NCBI GenBank assembly: GCA_019058445.1
Contig: JAHPZA010000004.1
Span: 186,001-250,000 of the forward strand
DNA length: 64,000 nt
Direction of reading: 5' to 3'
DNA from: Promethearchaeota archaeon
GTDB lineage: Archaea; Asgardarchaeota; Lokiarchaeia; Sigyniarchaeales; SOKP01
In this document: piece after piece, positions 20,801 to 28,624 of the stretch
How the letters are laid out: every line of letters starts with the position of its first letter
Numbering within the stretch: the stretch's first letter is position 1
Position numbers and translations under genes: made by a program
Notes under the pieces: model-generated
Told to the model about the DNA's origin: nothing
What the model saw: the letters and a program-made list of their open reading frames with translations, nothing else
The model's database searches: none

Positions 20801-20921
20801 TAGGAGAATTATTTTCTTCGTTATTTCCATCATCACCTGTTACAAATTGTGTTGCAATGCAACCCAAAAAAAGGATGAGAAAGAACGAAAAGACAATATA
20901 TTTAAGATTTTTAGAGTTCAT
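14880..20921 (-). CDS. Giant repetitive surface protein (adhesin-like)
   Basis: 2013 residues. An N-terminal signal sequence has Cys21 in 'FLGC', a possible lipobox, then an Asn-rich linker and a unique domain to about 266. Residues 267-1802 are 17 tandem beta-sandwich-like repeats, each opening with Asp-Asp-Asp: eleven of an 81-residue type ('YTGDGTDGNPGEI', 'FNATDADNDR'), three longer ones with 'FSWQITDFDDG', and three divergent ones. The Asp-rich junctions suggest cadherin-like calcium binding (inference). The last 211 residues form a non-repeated domain with four Cys and no membrane anchor. Many N-glycosylation sequons fit an exported protein. Confidence 0.88.
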   Translation of the reverse strand: MNSKNLKYIVFSFFLILFLGCIATQFVTGDDGNNEENNSPNNNANNPNTSGEVYNYTPYQNFWLGVYEQNASDWGYEEWRHYIILETYGVTEIELADEIKNDTLFENNIHIFTILVWGIYNGSLNEEDTNSLKAQLIHDTVNVKTISFLRKDEVNLTLNIEIAVKSTPSMTYVAERLKLYLKSENSSGKWYSDTEDHYVEVYSKLFEPELEDLNPWDNNYAFYWSGPINLETYVAENNLEIKAEVVFYLNNIIYDVASKIENFDILDDDHTPPDISYVYTGDYTDGNSGELLVSALDSSGLILDPSGIYTVPNNIGLHNFTFIAIDADDDRPDDSLNSTLIVRINITDDDTTQPTIHTYYNNGDGTDGNPGCFSWQIIDSDDGVGGDYDSGLSIINITVSFNSSNDGIPGEEFNLSPIENGTWYLPAYLGKYTLNIITKDNDDDRTLIIDSLSAEVEREQDLVDDDIIPPEINYIYTGDGIDGNPGEIIVSASDFSGLSIDPSGPYSVPSSLGTHIFIFNATDADNDRPGDALNSTITVVINITDDDITPPEINYVYTGDGTDGNSGNIIITASDISGLLEDPSGAYTIPNSLGTYVFIFNASDADNDRSDDSLNSTITVVINITDDDIKPPKISYVYTGDGTDGNPGEIIVSASDISGLLEDPSGTYTIPNSLGTYVFIFNATDADDDRSGDSLNSSITVVINVTDDDITPPEISYIYTGDGTDGNPGEIIVTASDISGFTFDPSGAYSVPNSLGTYVFIFNATDADNDRSGDSLNSSISIVINITDDDITPPEINYVYTGDGTDGNPGEIIVSASDASGLFEDPSGNYTVPNNLGTYIFILNASDADNDRSGDSLNFTITVVINITDDDITPPEISYIYTGDGTDGNPGELIVSASDISGLFEDPSGNYTVPNSLGTYVFIFNATDADSDRSGDSLNSSISIVINITDDDISLPIIEINYKNGDGTDGNPGEIIVLASDASGLLVDPSGVYNVPNDLGLHNFTFTAIDADQDRPDDSLNYTTTIWINITDDDTTPPTNFIKNNVGDGTDGNPGCFSWQITDFDDGIGGDNDTGFSEIIIKVYFESNEDLPDNEYILPSNMNGTWDFPPYPGKYTITIFARDNDDDRTLIVDSLCTELIREINLVDDDTNPPIIQINYTGEDGTDSNPGYFSWQITDFDDGIGGDNDTGLSEIIIKVYFESYEDLPNKEYILPPSENGTWNLPPYPGKYTMTIFARDNDDDRTLIVDSLSTELQNEQTIIDDDMNIPIISSINVLNAPIYDSSENINIEILVEDDSGIAELYIEFLDQKYYDDDDDKCIIILNPNVPGIYEITVVAIDADFDHIGDQLNITVFFSFEITDDDTVAPEISYTYAGEGTDGNPGEIIVTASDISGLSIDPSGVYSVPNNIGTYVFMFNATDADNDWLGDSLNSTITVIINITDDDITPPEISYTYAGEGTDGNPGEIIVSASDVSGLFIDPSGVYSVPSNIGTYVFIFNATDADNDRSGDALNSSISVVINITDDDIIHPEINYIYTGDGTDGNPGEIIVSASDTSGLSIDPSGAYSVPSSLGTYAFIFNATDADFDRSNDSLNSSIVVWINITDDDIDVPVIDGIFYEEYIYDNDVFIPVEINASDYSGIKKITIEFQGEMYGPYIDNNTYYFAMKNPNELGNYTFKVIIEDADDDREKDSLNLTLEYLFKIIDDDNEAPIIKEILVDDPVYNNASFFLVGVNVSDFSGIETVQIIFIESIYNLTEANGIYYTSILMPSEIGNYSLIVMATDADDDRNFDSLSVIETFAIEVAQGTTTEINITIEFLGFSLNRNLGVDISFMISANLEVSTDYSVIIQLINGSILYTYDEFGTINPTVFKLNNYTLIVKLNVSGINYNAKMTIELAEEDVKDLIYRELDIMRRMVVDSSYKDWRGWARLKKLFILFELDIVEFLAQNDLDEIAYIVMLGIKIELTGNVTNEYGDEFFDWCSCPFIKAWIKDEELRQEFLIECNMILWALKLCF
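16113..16841 (-). repeat. Three 243-bp tandem repeats in the surface gene
   Basis: Repeats 13-15 of the surface protein occupy exactly 3 x 243 bp with no length change. The third-position pattern is largely shared, which points to recent duplication or gene conversion. Confidence 0.85.
18075..19532 (-). repeat. Six 243-bp tandem repeats in the surface gene
   Basis: Repeats 3-8 occupy exactly 6 x 243 bp = 1458 bp. Each starts with codons for Asp-Asp-Asp and ends in 'VINIT' or 'VINVT'. The unit is also the source of recurrent open frames on the opposite strand, which are not genes. Confidence 0.88.
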
Positions 20922-21045
20922 TAAACCCTCTTAAGATACTAATTTATATTCAGTATACCTTGTAAAAATATGATTGTTTTATATTTAAATTTTGAGGAAA
21001 TTATAGTTTTCAAAATTATCATGAGAATAAAAAGAAATTGACCTA

Positions 21046-21771
21046 CTATCTCTCGAGGGAATTATTATTATCTTTTAAGTCTCTTTTTCTCGATTTAAAA
21101 TACCTATTGTATATTTTATAGTAGTATTGTTCATTTAAGAAATATAAATTCTTATTTTTTGAGACTTTTTTGTACAAAAGACCAAAATCATGCAGCAAAT
21201 CCATATATTTCTTAATTGTATTTGAATGCATTCCCAATACAGTGTTAACCTGGTTTTTTGTACTCCCTTCATTGTTATTTTTAAAATATTCTATAATTTT
21301 ATTACATTTATCTCTTGAAATGATATGAACGAGAAATACATCTTTATCCTTGATGCCTTCCTCGAAATAAGCCTCAAAATTATCAAACTTTTCCTTTCTA
21401 ATAAAATTAAATTTTATTAAGATATTTATATGCCATTCAACTACAGGTATACTTAGTTGTAATTCATTGACAATTTTATTAAAATAAATTCCAGGATCTC
21501 TCTTAATAAGCTCATAAATCTCCTTTCTATTCGAATTATTCAAAACTTCCTCTCGAATTAATTTTGACCTCTCTACGATTAAGTTTTTTTTCACTAAAGA
21601 TTTAAGGATAGCTTTTATACCATCATCATTAATATTAATATTAGATTTAGCAAATCTGGAGCTAATAAAAGGTACAATTTTTTCTGAATTAAAATATCTA
21701 TTCTTATCTAAATACTCTTGGATTACGTTAATGACTAATTTTTCATTTTCTAAATTGATTTCAGCCAACAT
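21046..21771 (-). CDS. Winged-helix transcriptional regulator with two HTH units
   Basis: 241 residues. Two winged-helix units are visible, one at about 80-140 ('RKEIYELIKRDPGIYFNKIV') and one at about 155-220 ('STKNQVNTVLGMHSNTIKKYM'). Double-wHTH proteins of this kind are common archaeal regulators. It lies between two surface-protein genes on the same strand, 27 nt after the upstream one, so it is probably cotranscribed with it and may control the surface block (inference). Confidence 0.8.
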   Translation of the reverse strand: MLAEINLENEKLVINVIQEYLDKNRYFNSEKIVPFISSRFAKSNININDDGIKAILKSLVKKNLIVERSKLIREEVLNNSNRKEIYELIKRDPGIYFNKIVNELQLSIPVVEWHINILIKFNFIRKEKFDNFEAYFEEGIKDKDVFLVHIISRDKCNKIIEYFKNNNEGSTKNQVNTVLGMHSNTIKKYMDLLHDFGLLYKKVSKNKNLYFLNEQYYYKIYNRYFKSRKRDLKDNNNSLER

Positions 21772-21798
21772 TGAATAATCTCTATTTAGATAATTATT

Positions 21799-24138
21799 CT
21801 ATTTTTTATCAGAATTCAGTTTTGTTAAAATATTATCAACTATCTCATTTCTCTCTTTCTGAGATAATGCTAGCATTTCTTTAAGGAATTCCATTTTGTT
21901 TTTTTCATCAAAACCTATTTGATCAACCTTATTTAGAAATTTCTCGGATACCATAGTCAATTCAATTTGTTCTAGATTGAAACGTTCATACTTAGGGTAT
22001 AATTCATCAAATATTTGAAGTAAAAGATATTTATTGCTTAATTCTTCTAATATTTCTTTTGATGATTTAATATAAAATAGCTCTTTACGTGCCTTTTTCT
22101 TACCGAGAATTGAGGGCAATTTTGCTTTTTTATTTCTTTGTTCATAATAGTATATTGAAGTTGCTGCGATCGCTGCAGCGGAACCAATTAAAATCGCGAA
22201 AAATATAAAACTTAAGAGATTATCTTCCTCATTCTCATCGTCATCACCACCCTCATCAATAATATAGTCAAATTCATCTAAACGCAAGGTATAAACTATT
22301 TTACTGTTATAATAAAGTGAATATGTCTTTAATACTCCATCATCCGTGTAAATATATTCATATCCCCAAAAAGCACCCTGTTTATAAGAATTATATGCAA
22401 ATCCATTATTAAACCAATCAAACGATAAATTTTGAGTAAAAATAGTCTTTTTAAAATTCAACGCAACATTAGTCCAATTTGTATTTATAGCTATTAAATG
22501 AAATCCACCTCCACGAAGCGTATTGGTAATGTCATATTCTCTATAAACATAAAAAACTTCGTGATAAGAATTGTTCCATAATCCTGATGAATGTTGTTCT
22601 GTAATATTAATAATTACAAGAGTGTAATTGAGAATTGGATCTTCACCACCTAAATACTCAATCTTAATCCTTTTTTTAATAGGAACATTTTCAGGATCAC
22701 TAAAATAATAAGGGGGAGCATTTTCTACACTTATATAATAGCCATATTCATAGGTTTCGTTTACATTAACTCCAATGTACGGTGGCTCTACTCCTTCATA
22801 AAAATTATGCATTTTGAAAATTATATATTCCTCATAAGTGGTTTCATTACGATAATTTACTTCAAACCACTCTAAAATACCATGCTTATTATAATGTGAG
22901 AGTCCTTTGTATGTAATATCATGGCCATTTATATCCCTCAAATTCTCAAACCCAATTTCAATAAAATCTCCATTACCAGTACTAGTGCCAACATCATAGA
23001 ATATTGAAAGTGATGCTCTATTGATATAATTGATTATTGGTTTAGGAATAAAGAATGGAAAAATATTTGTAAGATTATGGGGTTCTGTATAATTTAATGG
23101 TTCCTTACGATGAATTATCGAATCATTCATATTTGGTAAAGAAGTAAAGGTATAATCTCGAGAAATCCAATCCCATACCGTGTAATTAATCTCCCAATGG
23201 GTGGAATTATCAAAGATGGAAGTTACATTAATTTTCATTTTACTAAATTTATATGGATCTTCATTTAATCCAAAAGAGTTTTCCCAATTACTTCCTAGGA
23301 TTAAATCCATCATTTCATTATTTATTTCAGTCACGAGCCAAAAAAACTCATCATTTTCATCAGCTTCTAAAGAGTAGGTTATTGGAATTATTTTATCGAA
23401 AGTAAAAGAGATAGCAGAATCATAAATAGGTAAATTCTCATTGGAAAATTCATCAAACTTATTATAATTTAAATAATCACCATGGTCTAAACCAATGAGA
23501 TAAAATTGTAAGAACTCTAAATTCTGATATTGAAAAATTATTGTGCCATTTTCATAAAAAATAACTTCAAAAGTTCCAATTAAATTGCCATTTTTATGAT
23601 GTACATTATGATATTCTATGATTAAATATCTATTTGGAGAATCACCTGAGAAATTGTAATAAATATCTCCTCCGCCTCCATTACTATCGTTACAGTTAAT
23701 ATCTTCATGTAATAATGCCACAATATCTTCATTTTCTACATAATAACTAGGAATATCTTCAATTTCTAAATATTCAATAGATTCTTGGGTAAAGCTTATA
23801 ACACCATCGGTATTTACATAGATTTTGTCATATTCAGTTCCGTAATAAGTAAAATTCCAAGTTGTAAAATTAATCGTTTGATAACCTTTATCCGCTTCAG
23901 ATAGATAAGTCAAGTTAGTTCCTGTTCCTGTTATATCTACCCATGAATAAGCGGCATTAGTATCAATGATATAACCTCCTCCATTTATAGAAGATGTTTT
24001 TAAATCCTCGGAGATGTCATTATTTTTATTCTCTATTGAAAAATCATTCTCATTCATATAATGTGGATTGATAAACACAAAAAACAAGTAAAAAAATATA
24101 ATTATGAACAAGAAAGCTTTATTTTTAATAGATATCAC
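21799..24138 (-). CDS. Surface protein with signal peptide and C-terminal membrane anchor
   Basis: 779 residues. An N-terminal signal segment ends near residue 25. The large extracytoplasmic part is beta-rich with many N-glycosylation sequons; residues about 75-235 ('YYGTEYDKIYVNTDGVISF') resemble the nidogen-like beta module found in extracellular proteins. A single membrane helix ('FIFFAILIGSAAAIAATSI') near residue 640 is followed by a cytosolic tail of about 120 charged residues. It probably faces outward at the cell surface. It begins the minus-strand block that continues into the regulator and the giant repeat protein. Confidence 0.8.
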   Translation of the reverse strand: MISIKNKAFLFIIIFFYLFFVFINPHYMNENDFSIENKNNDISEDLKTSSINGGGYIIDTNAAYSWVDITGTGTNLTYLSEADKGYQTINFTTWNFTYYGTEYDKIYVNTDGVISFTQESIEYLEIEDIPSYYVENEDIVALLHEDINCNDSNGGGGDIYYNFSGDSPNRYLIIEYHNVHHKNGNLIGTFEVIFYENGTIIFQYQNLEFLQFYLIGLDHGDYLNYNKFDEFSNENLPIYDSAISFTFDKIIPITYSLEADENDEFFWLVTEINNEMMDLILGSNWENSFGLNEDPYKFSKMKINVTSIFDNSTHWEINYTVWDWISRDYTFTSLPNMNDSIIHRKEPLNYTEPHNLTNIFPFFIPKPIINYINRASLSIFYDVGTSTGNGDFIEIGFENLRDINGHDITYKGLSHYNKHGILEWFEVNYRNETTYEEYIIFKMHNFYEGVEPPYIGVNVNETYEYGYYISVENAPPYYFSDPENVPIKKRIKIEYLGGEDPILNYTLVIINITEQHSSGLWNNSYHEVFYVYREYDITNTLRGGGFHLIAINTNWTNVALNFKKTIFTQNLSFDWFNNGFAYNSYKQGAFWGYEYIYTDDGVLKTYSLYYNSKIVYTLRLDEFDYIIDEGGDDDENEEDNLLSFIFFAILIGSAAAIAATSIYYYEQRNKKAKLPSILGKKKARKELFYIKSSKEILEELSNKYLLLQIFDELYPKYERFNLEQIELTMVSEKFLNKVDQIGFDEKNKMEFLKEMLALSQKERNEIVDNILTKLNSDKK

Positions 24139-24216
24139 ATAAAATTGTGTTTTTAGATTTCTTTATTTATTTCTGTTCTTATTAATGAATAATATTCAAA
24201 TTTTTTTCTTAAAATT

Positions 24217-24366
24217 TTAGGTTGGATTAATGATATTTAAATCTTGAAGAGAGGAAATAGATTCTTCATGCAATTTCTTTACTTCAGGAAATCTTATAAA
24301 GGCTTGTCTAATTGCTCTATTAAACTCCAATAACTCATCATAATCAGTTGAAATAAGTTCATTCAT
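24217..24366 (-). CDS. Possible small protein (49 residues)
   Basis: An open frame of 49 codons encodes a soluble acidic helical peptide (starts MNELISTDYDELLEF, ends DLNIINPT). A purine-rich AGAGAG lies 4 nt before the ATG, and a TATA-like ATTTAAATA lies about 40 nt upstream. The amino-acid composition is protein-like rather than random AT-rich. No family was recognised and it could be spurious. Confidence 0.4.
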   Translation of the reverse strand: MNELISTDYDELLEFNRAIRQAFIRFPEVKKLHEESISSLQDLNIINPT

Positions 24367-24729
24367 TTTCTCTCTATTTATAACTTTTCTTTATAGCTTA
24401 TTTAAATCCATCTATAAAATATTTGAATGATTCTCTCTTCATAAATGAATTTCAATCAATATTTTTAATGAAATTCATAAGTTAGTGGAAAATTGCTTCT
24501 TTTATTATTTACTTATGGTTTAAAATTAGATTATCTTATTTTTATGCGTTATATGAAACCAGTTTAAATACTTGATAAAATCCATAATCGAAATATAATG
24601 CTTACGAAAAAAATTTCTTTAAATAAGGAAATCTTGGATAGATTTTAGAAGTAATAAAAAGAAAATTTTTAATTTTTATTGAAATTATTTATTTAAATTA
24701 AGTAAATTAGCATGTGATTTTATTTGGAT
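24367..24729. other. Non-coding gap with a hairpin
   Basis: AT-rich stretch between divergent genes. Apart from the inverted repeat at 24445-24478 and a TATA-like ATTTATTTAAAT just before the next gene, nothing was recognised. Confidence 0.5.
24445..24478. repeat. 10-bp perfect inverted repeat
   Basis: ATGAATTTCA and TGAAATTCAT are exact reverse complements separated by 14 nt. In a divergent intergenic region this could be an operator or a hairpin; no T-run follows it. Confidence 0.4.
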
Positions 24730-25440
24730 ATGGAAAACAAAATTGAACAGTATCTAAAAATGAGGAGGCGTATGAAGCCTTCTTTAGATCCGCGAACGTG
24801 TGCGCATCTCGTGATTGATATGCAAGAATATCAAGTGAGGGAGAATGGGTCTATAGCTCGTTTACTTGAAAATGCTGTGCCTGGAATGCTGCAATACTTT
24901 TTGAAACGCGTTAAAGATATCGTTATACCAAATATTATTTTATTGCTCAATTTTTTTAGAGCTTATGAATTACCTATATATTTTGCGAAACTTGCCTCTA
25001 TGAGGTCTGACCGCAAGGATTACTCGAAAAATTACAAAGATTTTAATAAATTAGCAGTAAATTTAATCGGAGAGCCTATTTTTCCTGAAAAACAGAATCC
25101 AAGTGCCTCTATTATTCCAGAATTAGCACCAAAGGATAATGATGTCGTGTTCATCAAAACAACAAGCGGATCATTCGCCTCAACAGATCTTGACCATCAA
25201 TTAAGAAATTTAGGTGTAAAGACGGTTATTATTGTTGGTGTTGTAACAAATTTTTGCGTAGAGACTACCGCACGAGACGCTTCAGATCGGGGATTTCAAG
25301 TATTTGTAGTGGAAGACGCATGTGCAGCATGGACGCCATCCCTCCATGAAGCTTCTCTAAAAGTCTTAGAATTAAGATATGCGAAAATTTTCAACACCGG
25401 TAAGATTTTGAAGCAATTAAAAAGAAATATACTAAAATAA
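24730..25440 (+). CDS. Isochorismatase-like cysteine hydrolase
   Basis: 236 residues from the ATG at 24730. The catalytic triad of the family is visible: Asp in 'HLVIDMQ', Lys in 'VFIKTTSGSF', and Cys in 'VTNFCVETT'; the cis-peptide region 'VVTN' is also kept. The family includes nicotinamidases, isochorismatases and ureidoacrylate hydrolases. The pairing with a convergent pirin gives no substrate. The N-terminal about 20 residues form an extra helix compared with the minimal domain. Confidence 0.88.
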   Translation: MENKIEQYLKMRRRMKPSLDPRTCAHLVIDMQEYQVRENGSIARLLENAVPGMLQYFLKRVKDIVIPNIILLLNFFRAYELPIYFAKLASMRSDRKDYSKNYKDFNKLAVNLIGEPIFPEKQNPSASIIPELAPKDNDVVFIKTTSGSFASTDLDHQLRNLGVKTVIIVGVVTNFCVETTARDASDRGFQVFVVEDACAAWTPSLHEASLKVLELRYAKIFNTGKILKQLKRNILK

Positions 25441-25457
25441 TCTTAAGATTTGATAAA

Positions 25458-26333
25458 TCACGTATAAATTTCTTTACCGTGTTTAAGAAATGTTCCATTT
25501 CGATATTCTTCAAAAGCAATTCTTAACTCTTCTTCAGTATTCATAACAATTGGACCCCGCCATGCTACCGGCTCCCGGATTGGCTTCCCTGAAACTAAAA
25601 GAAAACGCACTTTTTCTTCAGCAGTACTAATAAGGATTTCATCTCCTTCTCGATAAATTACTAAATTCTCATTCGATATAAGCTGCTTTTTTTCGTCATC
25701 AAAATATCCTTTCCCCCCAACAACGTAGGCAAAAGCGTTATGTCCTCTTGGTATAGAATGCCGGAATTCCGAATTTGGCTTTATCGTAACATCTAAATAT
25801 TTTGGCTCAGTAACTATATCCTGAACGGGACCTTTTATTCCTTGAACTTCTCCACAGATGATTTTGATTTTTACATCTCCTCCATTTAATTCAACTTCAG
25901 GGATTTGATCTTTTGTGATACCCCTATATCGAGGATCCATCATTTTATGAGAAGATGGAAGATTTGCCCATAATTGAAATCCCCAAAGCAAGGTATCATT
26001 CTCGTTATGCTTAGGCATCTCACTGTGAATTATACCATTTCCAGCTGTCATCCATTGAACATCTCCCGATTCAATCACTCCACCATTACCCATGCTATCT
26101 CCATGTTCCACTTTTCCATGAAGCATGTAGGTGATGGTTTCTATTCCACGATGCGGATGCCAAGGAAATCCAGCCATATAATGATCTGGATTGTTAGAAT
26201 GAAAATCATCTAAAAGCAAAAATGGGTCTAACCAAGGGTCATCATAACCAAATGCTCTTTTTAAGTGGACTCCTGCACCTTCAAGCGTCGGTCTACTTTT
26301 TAAAGTTAAACGTACTTTTCTAACTTCTTTCAT
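25458..26333 (-). CDS. Pirin family protein
   Basis: 291 residues, the normal pirin length. The N-terminal cupin carries the metal ligands 'HPHRGIETI' and 'HSEMP', and the second cupin lacks metal ligands, as usual. Known pirins are iron proteins with quercetinase or redox-sensing roles; the role in archaea is not established. It is convergent with the isochorismatase-like gene, 17 nt apart. Confidence 0.92.
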   Translation of the reverse strand: MKEVRKVRLTLKSRPTLEGAGVHLKRAFGYDDPWLDPFLLLDDFHSNNPDHYMAGFPWHPHRGIETITYMLHGKVEHGDSMGNGGVIESGDVQWMTAGNGIIHSEMPKHNENDTLLWGFQLWANLPSSHKMMDPRYRGITKDQIPEVELNGGDVKIKIICGEVQGIKGPVQDIVTEPKYLDVTIKPNSEFRHSIPRGHNAFAYVVGGKGYFDDEKKQLISNENLVIYREGDEILISTAEEKVRFLLVSGKPIREPVAWRGPIVMNTEEELRIAFEEYRNGTFLKHGKEIYT

Positions 26334-26423
26334 ATTTAATCACTCATGAAAAATTATAAGATTTAATTTAACGAGATGAATGAGATTCACCGGAATTATA
26401 TAAGTTAGTTTTATGAATTATAG

Positions 26424-26447
26424 AAAAAAAGCCAAGAATGGTTTTTT
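26424..26447 (-). terminator. Candidate terminator after the nucleotidyltransferase
   Basis: On the minus strand a short CCA/TGG stem with adjoining A/T pairs is followed by seven T, about 60 nt beyond the stop of the nucleotidyltransferase. Confidence 0.35.
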
Positions 26448-26509
26448 ACCACAGAGCTTTTTCTTAAGAAATTTATAAAAATTAGGATTTTAAACTGGAA
26501 GTAACCTGC

Positions 26510-27253
26510 TTAAGATTTTAATTCTGTAATCCATTTTTTATCTTCCTTTAATCTTTCATATTCTTTAATATCTCCGAAATCGCCCCTAAATTGATTCTTA
26601 TTCATCTTGAGAACTCTGACTTTCCAATTTCTCTCACGGATACCTGTGAGAATTGCGGCTGGAAGTTCTATCTCTCCCCTTTTAGAGGTCTTTAAACTCT
26701 TTAAAACACCAAAGATGTTCTTGGATAAAATAAATAAACCAGAGTTATTCCAACATGGAAATTTTTTATGAGGTGGAGGTTTTTCGATCATATTTACTAG
26801 ATATTCATTATCAGTAATTAGTGAACACCCTTTCTGAATATTTTCTAAATAATTAGAAACTAAAACAAAATCTTCATGCTCGTCTTTATGTATATTATAG
26901 ACTTCATTATAGAACCTGTAAGGAACTAAGATGTCTCCATTAGTTATTAAAAAATGTGAAGATTTAATCAAGTTTTCAACTAATAAAATGGCTCCTCCTG
27001 TTCCATTTAGATTTGATTGTTCAATATATTCAATACTTATATTCCATTTGTCCCCTTTTTGAAAATAATCAATGATCTGTTCTTTTAAATACCCTATTAC
27101 TATTATAAATTTTTTAATTCCAGTATACTTAATCCCAGTGATGATATATTCTAGTAGGGGCTTTCCATGAACTGGAATCATTGATTTTTGATAAATTTCG
27201 GTATAGAGACGCATTCGTTTCCCATAACCTGCGCATAAGATAACGGCTTTCAA
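26510..27253 (-). CDS. Sugar-phosphate nucleotidyltransferase
   Basis: 247 residues. The nucleotidyltransferase signature is at the N-terminus ('LCAGYGKRMRLYT', 'KSMIPVHGKPLLEYI'), although the usual GxGxRL is slightly altered. Later motifs 'ITNGDIL' (metal Asp) and 'EKPP' fit the GT-A NTP-transferase fold. There is no hexapeptide-repeat tail, so it is a bare synthase such as mannose- or glucose-1-phosphate nucleotidyltransferase. A GHMP kinase lies 1.4 kb away, and the two could make an NDP-sugar from a free sugar. Confidence 0.87.
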   Translation of the reverse strand: MKAVILCAGYGKRMRLYTEIYQKSMIPVHGKPLLEYIITGIKYTGIKKFIIVIGYLKEQIIDYFQKGDKWNISIEYIEQSNLNGTGGAILLVENLIKSSHFLITNGDILVPYRFYNEVYNIHKDEHEDFVLVSNYLENIQKGCSLITDNEYLVNMIEKPPPHKKFPCWNNSGLFILSKNIFGVLKSLKTSKRGEIELPAAILTGIRERNWKVRVLKMNKNQFRGDFGDIKEYERLKEDKKWITELKS

Positions 27254-27435
27254 AATATCATGAAATTCTTAATAATTTTTATTGAAAATTTTTTAAACTT
27301 CCCTTGTATATGATGTTAGAAAGTATTAATATCTGAAGAAAGGAAGCATTTACAATAAAGTTTTATTTAGTTTAGTAATTTATCTTTATTCAAATCTTTA
27401 TGCATACAAATTAAAACAAGTTAAGTGATTAGTTT

Positions 27436-28551
27436 TTGAAAAAAAAGGAGAAAAACTCGATAAGCATTCTATATTTGATGGCTTTCTTCACATTTTTTAT
27501 TATTATTTTAACATTTTTCATTGGATTTATGATTTTGGTTCGATTTATTATTTTTTATGCAACAATCTTTTTCCTCATCATTATTTCCGTATATCTAAGT
27601 ATTTTTGGACCAGCTAAATATAAATATAAGGATGGAGGTTGGGAAGATACAACACGATATTATCAGCCCGAATATGATACTCAAAAATGGAATATTCTAA
27701 TAGATATGCATAGTCATACCAAAGCAAGCGATGGTAAGCTATCAGTAGAACAAAACGTCAAATATCATATGAGCGTTGGATTTAATGCGTGCGTTATTAC
27801 AGATCATAACACAATGAAACAAATTGAGGAAGTTATAAGAATAAAAGAAAAATATAAGAATAAATTGATTCTGATCCCGGGTTTAGAATATAGTACAAAT
27901 AGAATTCATATGTGTTTTATAGGGATTACAGAGTGGGATTGTAAGAAAATTCCAAAATATCCTACGGATAAACAAATTAAGGATGCTATTGATAAAGTTC
28001 ATGAAATGGGAGGTGTGGTGGCTGCATGTCACTATCCGTGGTCTACATGGCCTATAGTTGGTCGAGGGATTTCTCGTATGCATGATCATCCAACAAGAGA
28101 ACAAATTTACTCCTGGGGTGTTGATTTATTAGAATGTGGTGGTTGGGACGATGATAATTCCTTATTTGATCGATTTAGTTTTGAATTTGCAAAATCTCAC
28201 TCAAATATTAGCCCATGCTGTGGTACAGATATGCATGAACCTTACCGCCATCCATTATGCGGTTGGACAGTACTCAAAGCCGAAAATTTCACAGAAAAGG
28301 CTATTATCGAAGAATTAAGAAATCATAAAACGGATATCATCTTAACAGAGCCGATAAAATATCCCTTTAATCATAAAGAAAATTTTTGGTATAAAGCAGT
28401 TAGACCATTGACGATGTTAGGAGAGATGTTTCAAAATGTGTATTTATGGGAAGAAAAGCCAAAATGGGATATCTCTGCAGTACAAGCATGGATTTCTTAC
28501 TTTTTTATCATATTTTTATTGTTTGAACTTTTTCTATTTTATATTTTTTAA
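27436..28551 (+). CDS. Membrane-anchored PHP-domain phosphoesterase
   Basis: 371 residues starting at TTG. Two hydrophobic segments in the first 60 residues anchor it. The PHP metal site follows: 'DMHSHTKASDG' (about 88-98), 'ITDHNTM', 'GLEYST', 'ACHYPW' and 'CGTDMHEP', so all expected His/Asp/Glu ligands are visible. A C-terminal hydrophobic helix is also present. PHP enzymes hydrolyse phosphate esters, for example histidinol phosphate or nucleotides. The membrane tether is unusual and suggests a lipid- or surface-linked substrate (inference). Confidence 0.85.
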   Translation: MKKKEKNSISILYLMAFFTFFIIILTFFIGFMILVRFIIFYATIFFLIIISVYLSIFGPAKYKYKDGGWEDTTRYYQPEYDTQKWNILIDMHSHTKASDGKLSVEQNVKYHMSVGFNACVITDHNTMKQIEEVIRIKEKYKNKLILIPGLEYSTNRIHMCFIGITEWDCKKIPKYPTDKQIKDAIDKVHEMGGVVAACHYPWSTWPIVGRGISRMHDHPTREQIYSWGVDLLECGGWDDDNSLFDRFSFEFAKSHSNISPCCGTDMHEPYRHPLCGWTVLKAENFTEKAIIEELRNHKTDIILTEPIKYPFNHKENFWYKAVRPLTMLGEMFQNVYLWEEKPKWDISAVQAWISYFFIIFLLFELFLFYIF

Positions 28552-28624
28552 AATATTAACCACTTTAGGTTAGCCATTTGCAATTTTGTTTACTTTCTAA
28601 TGTCGGTATAAAAAATCACAGCTT

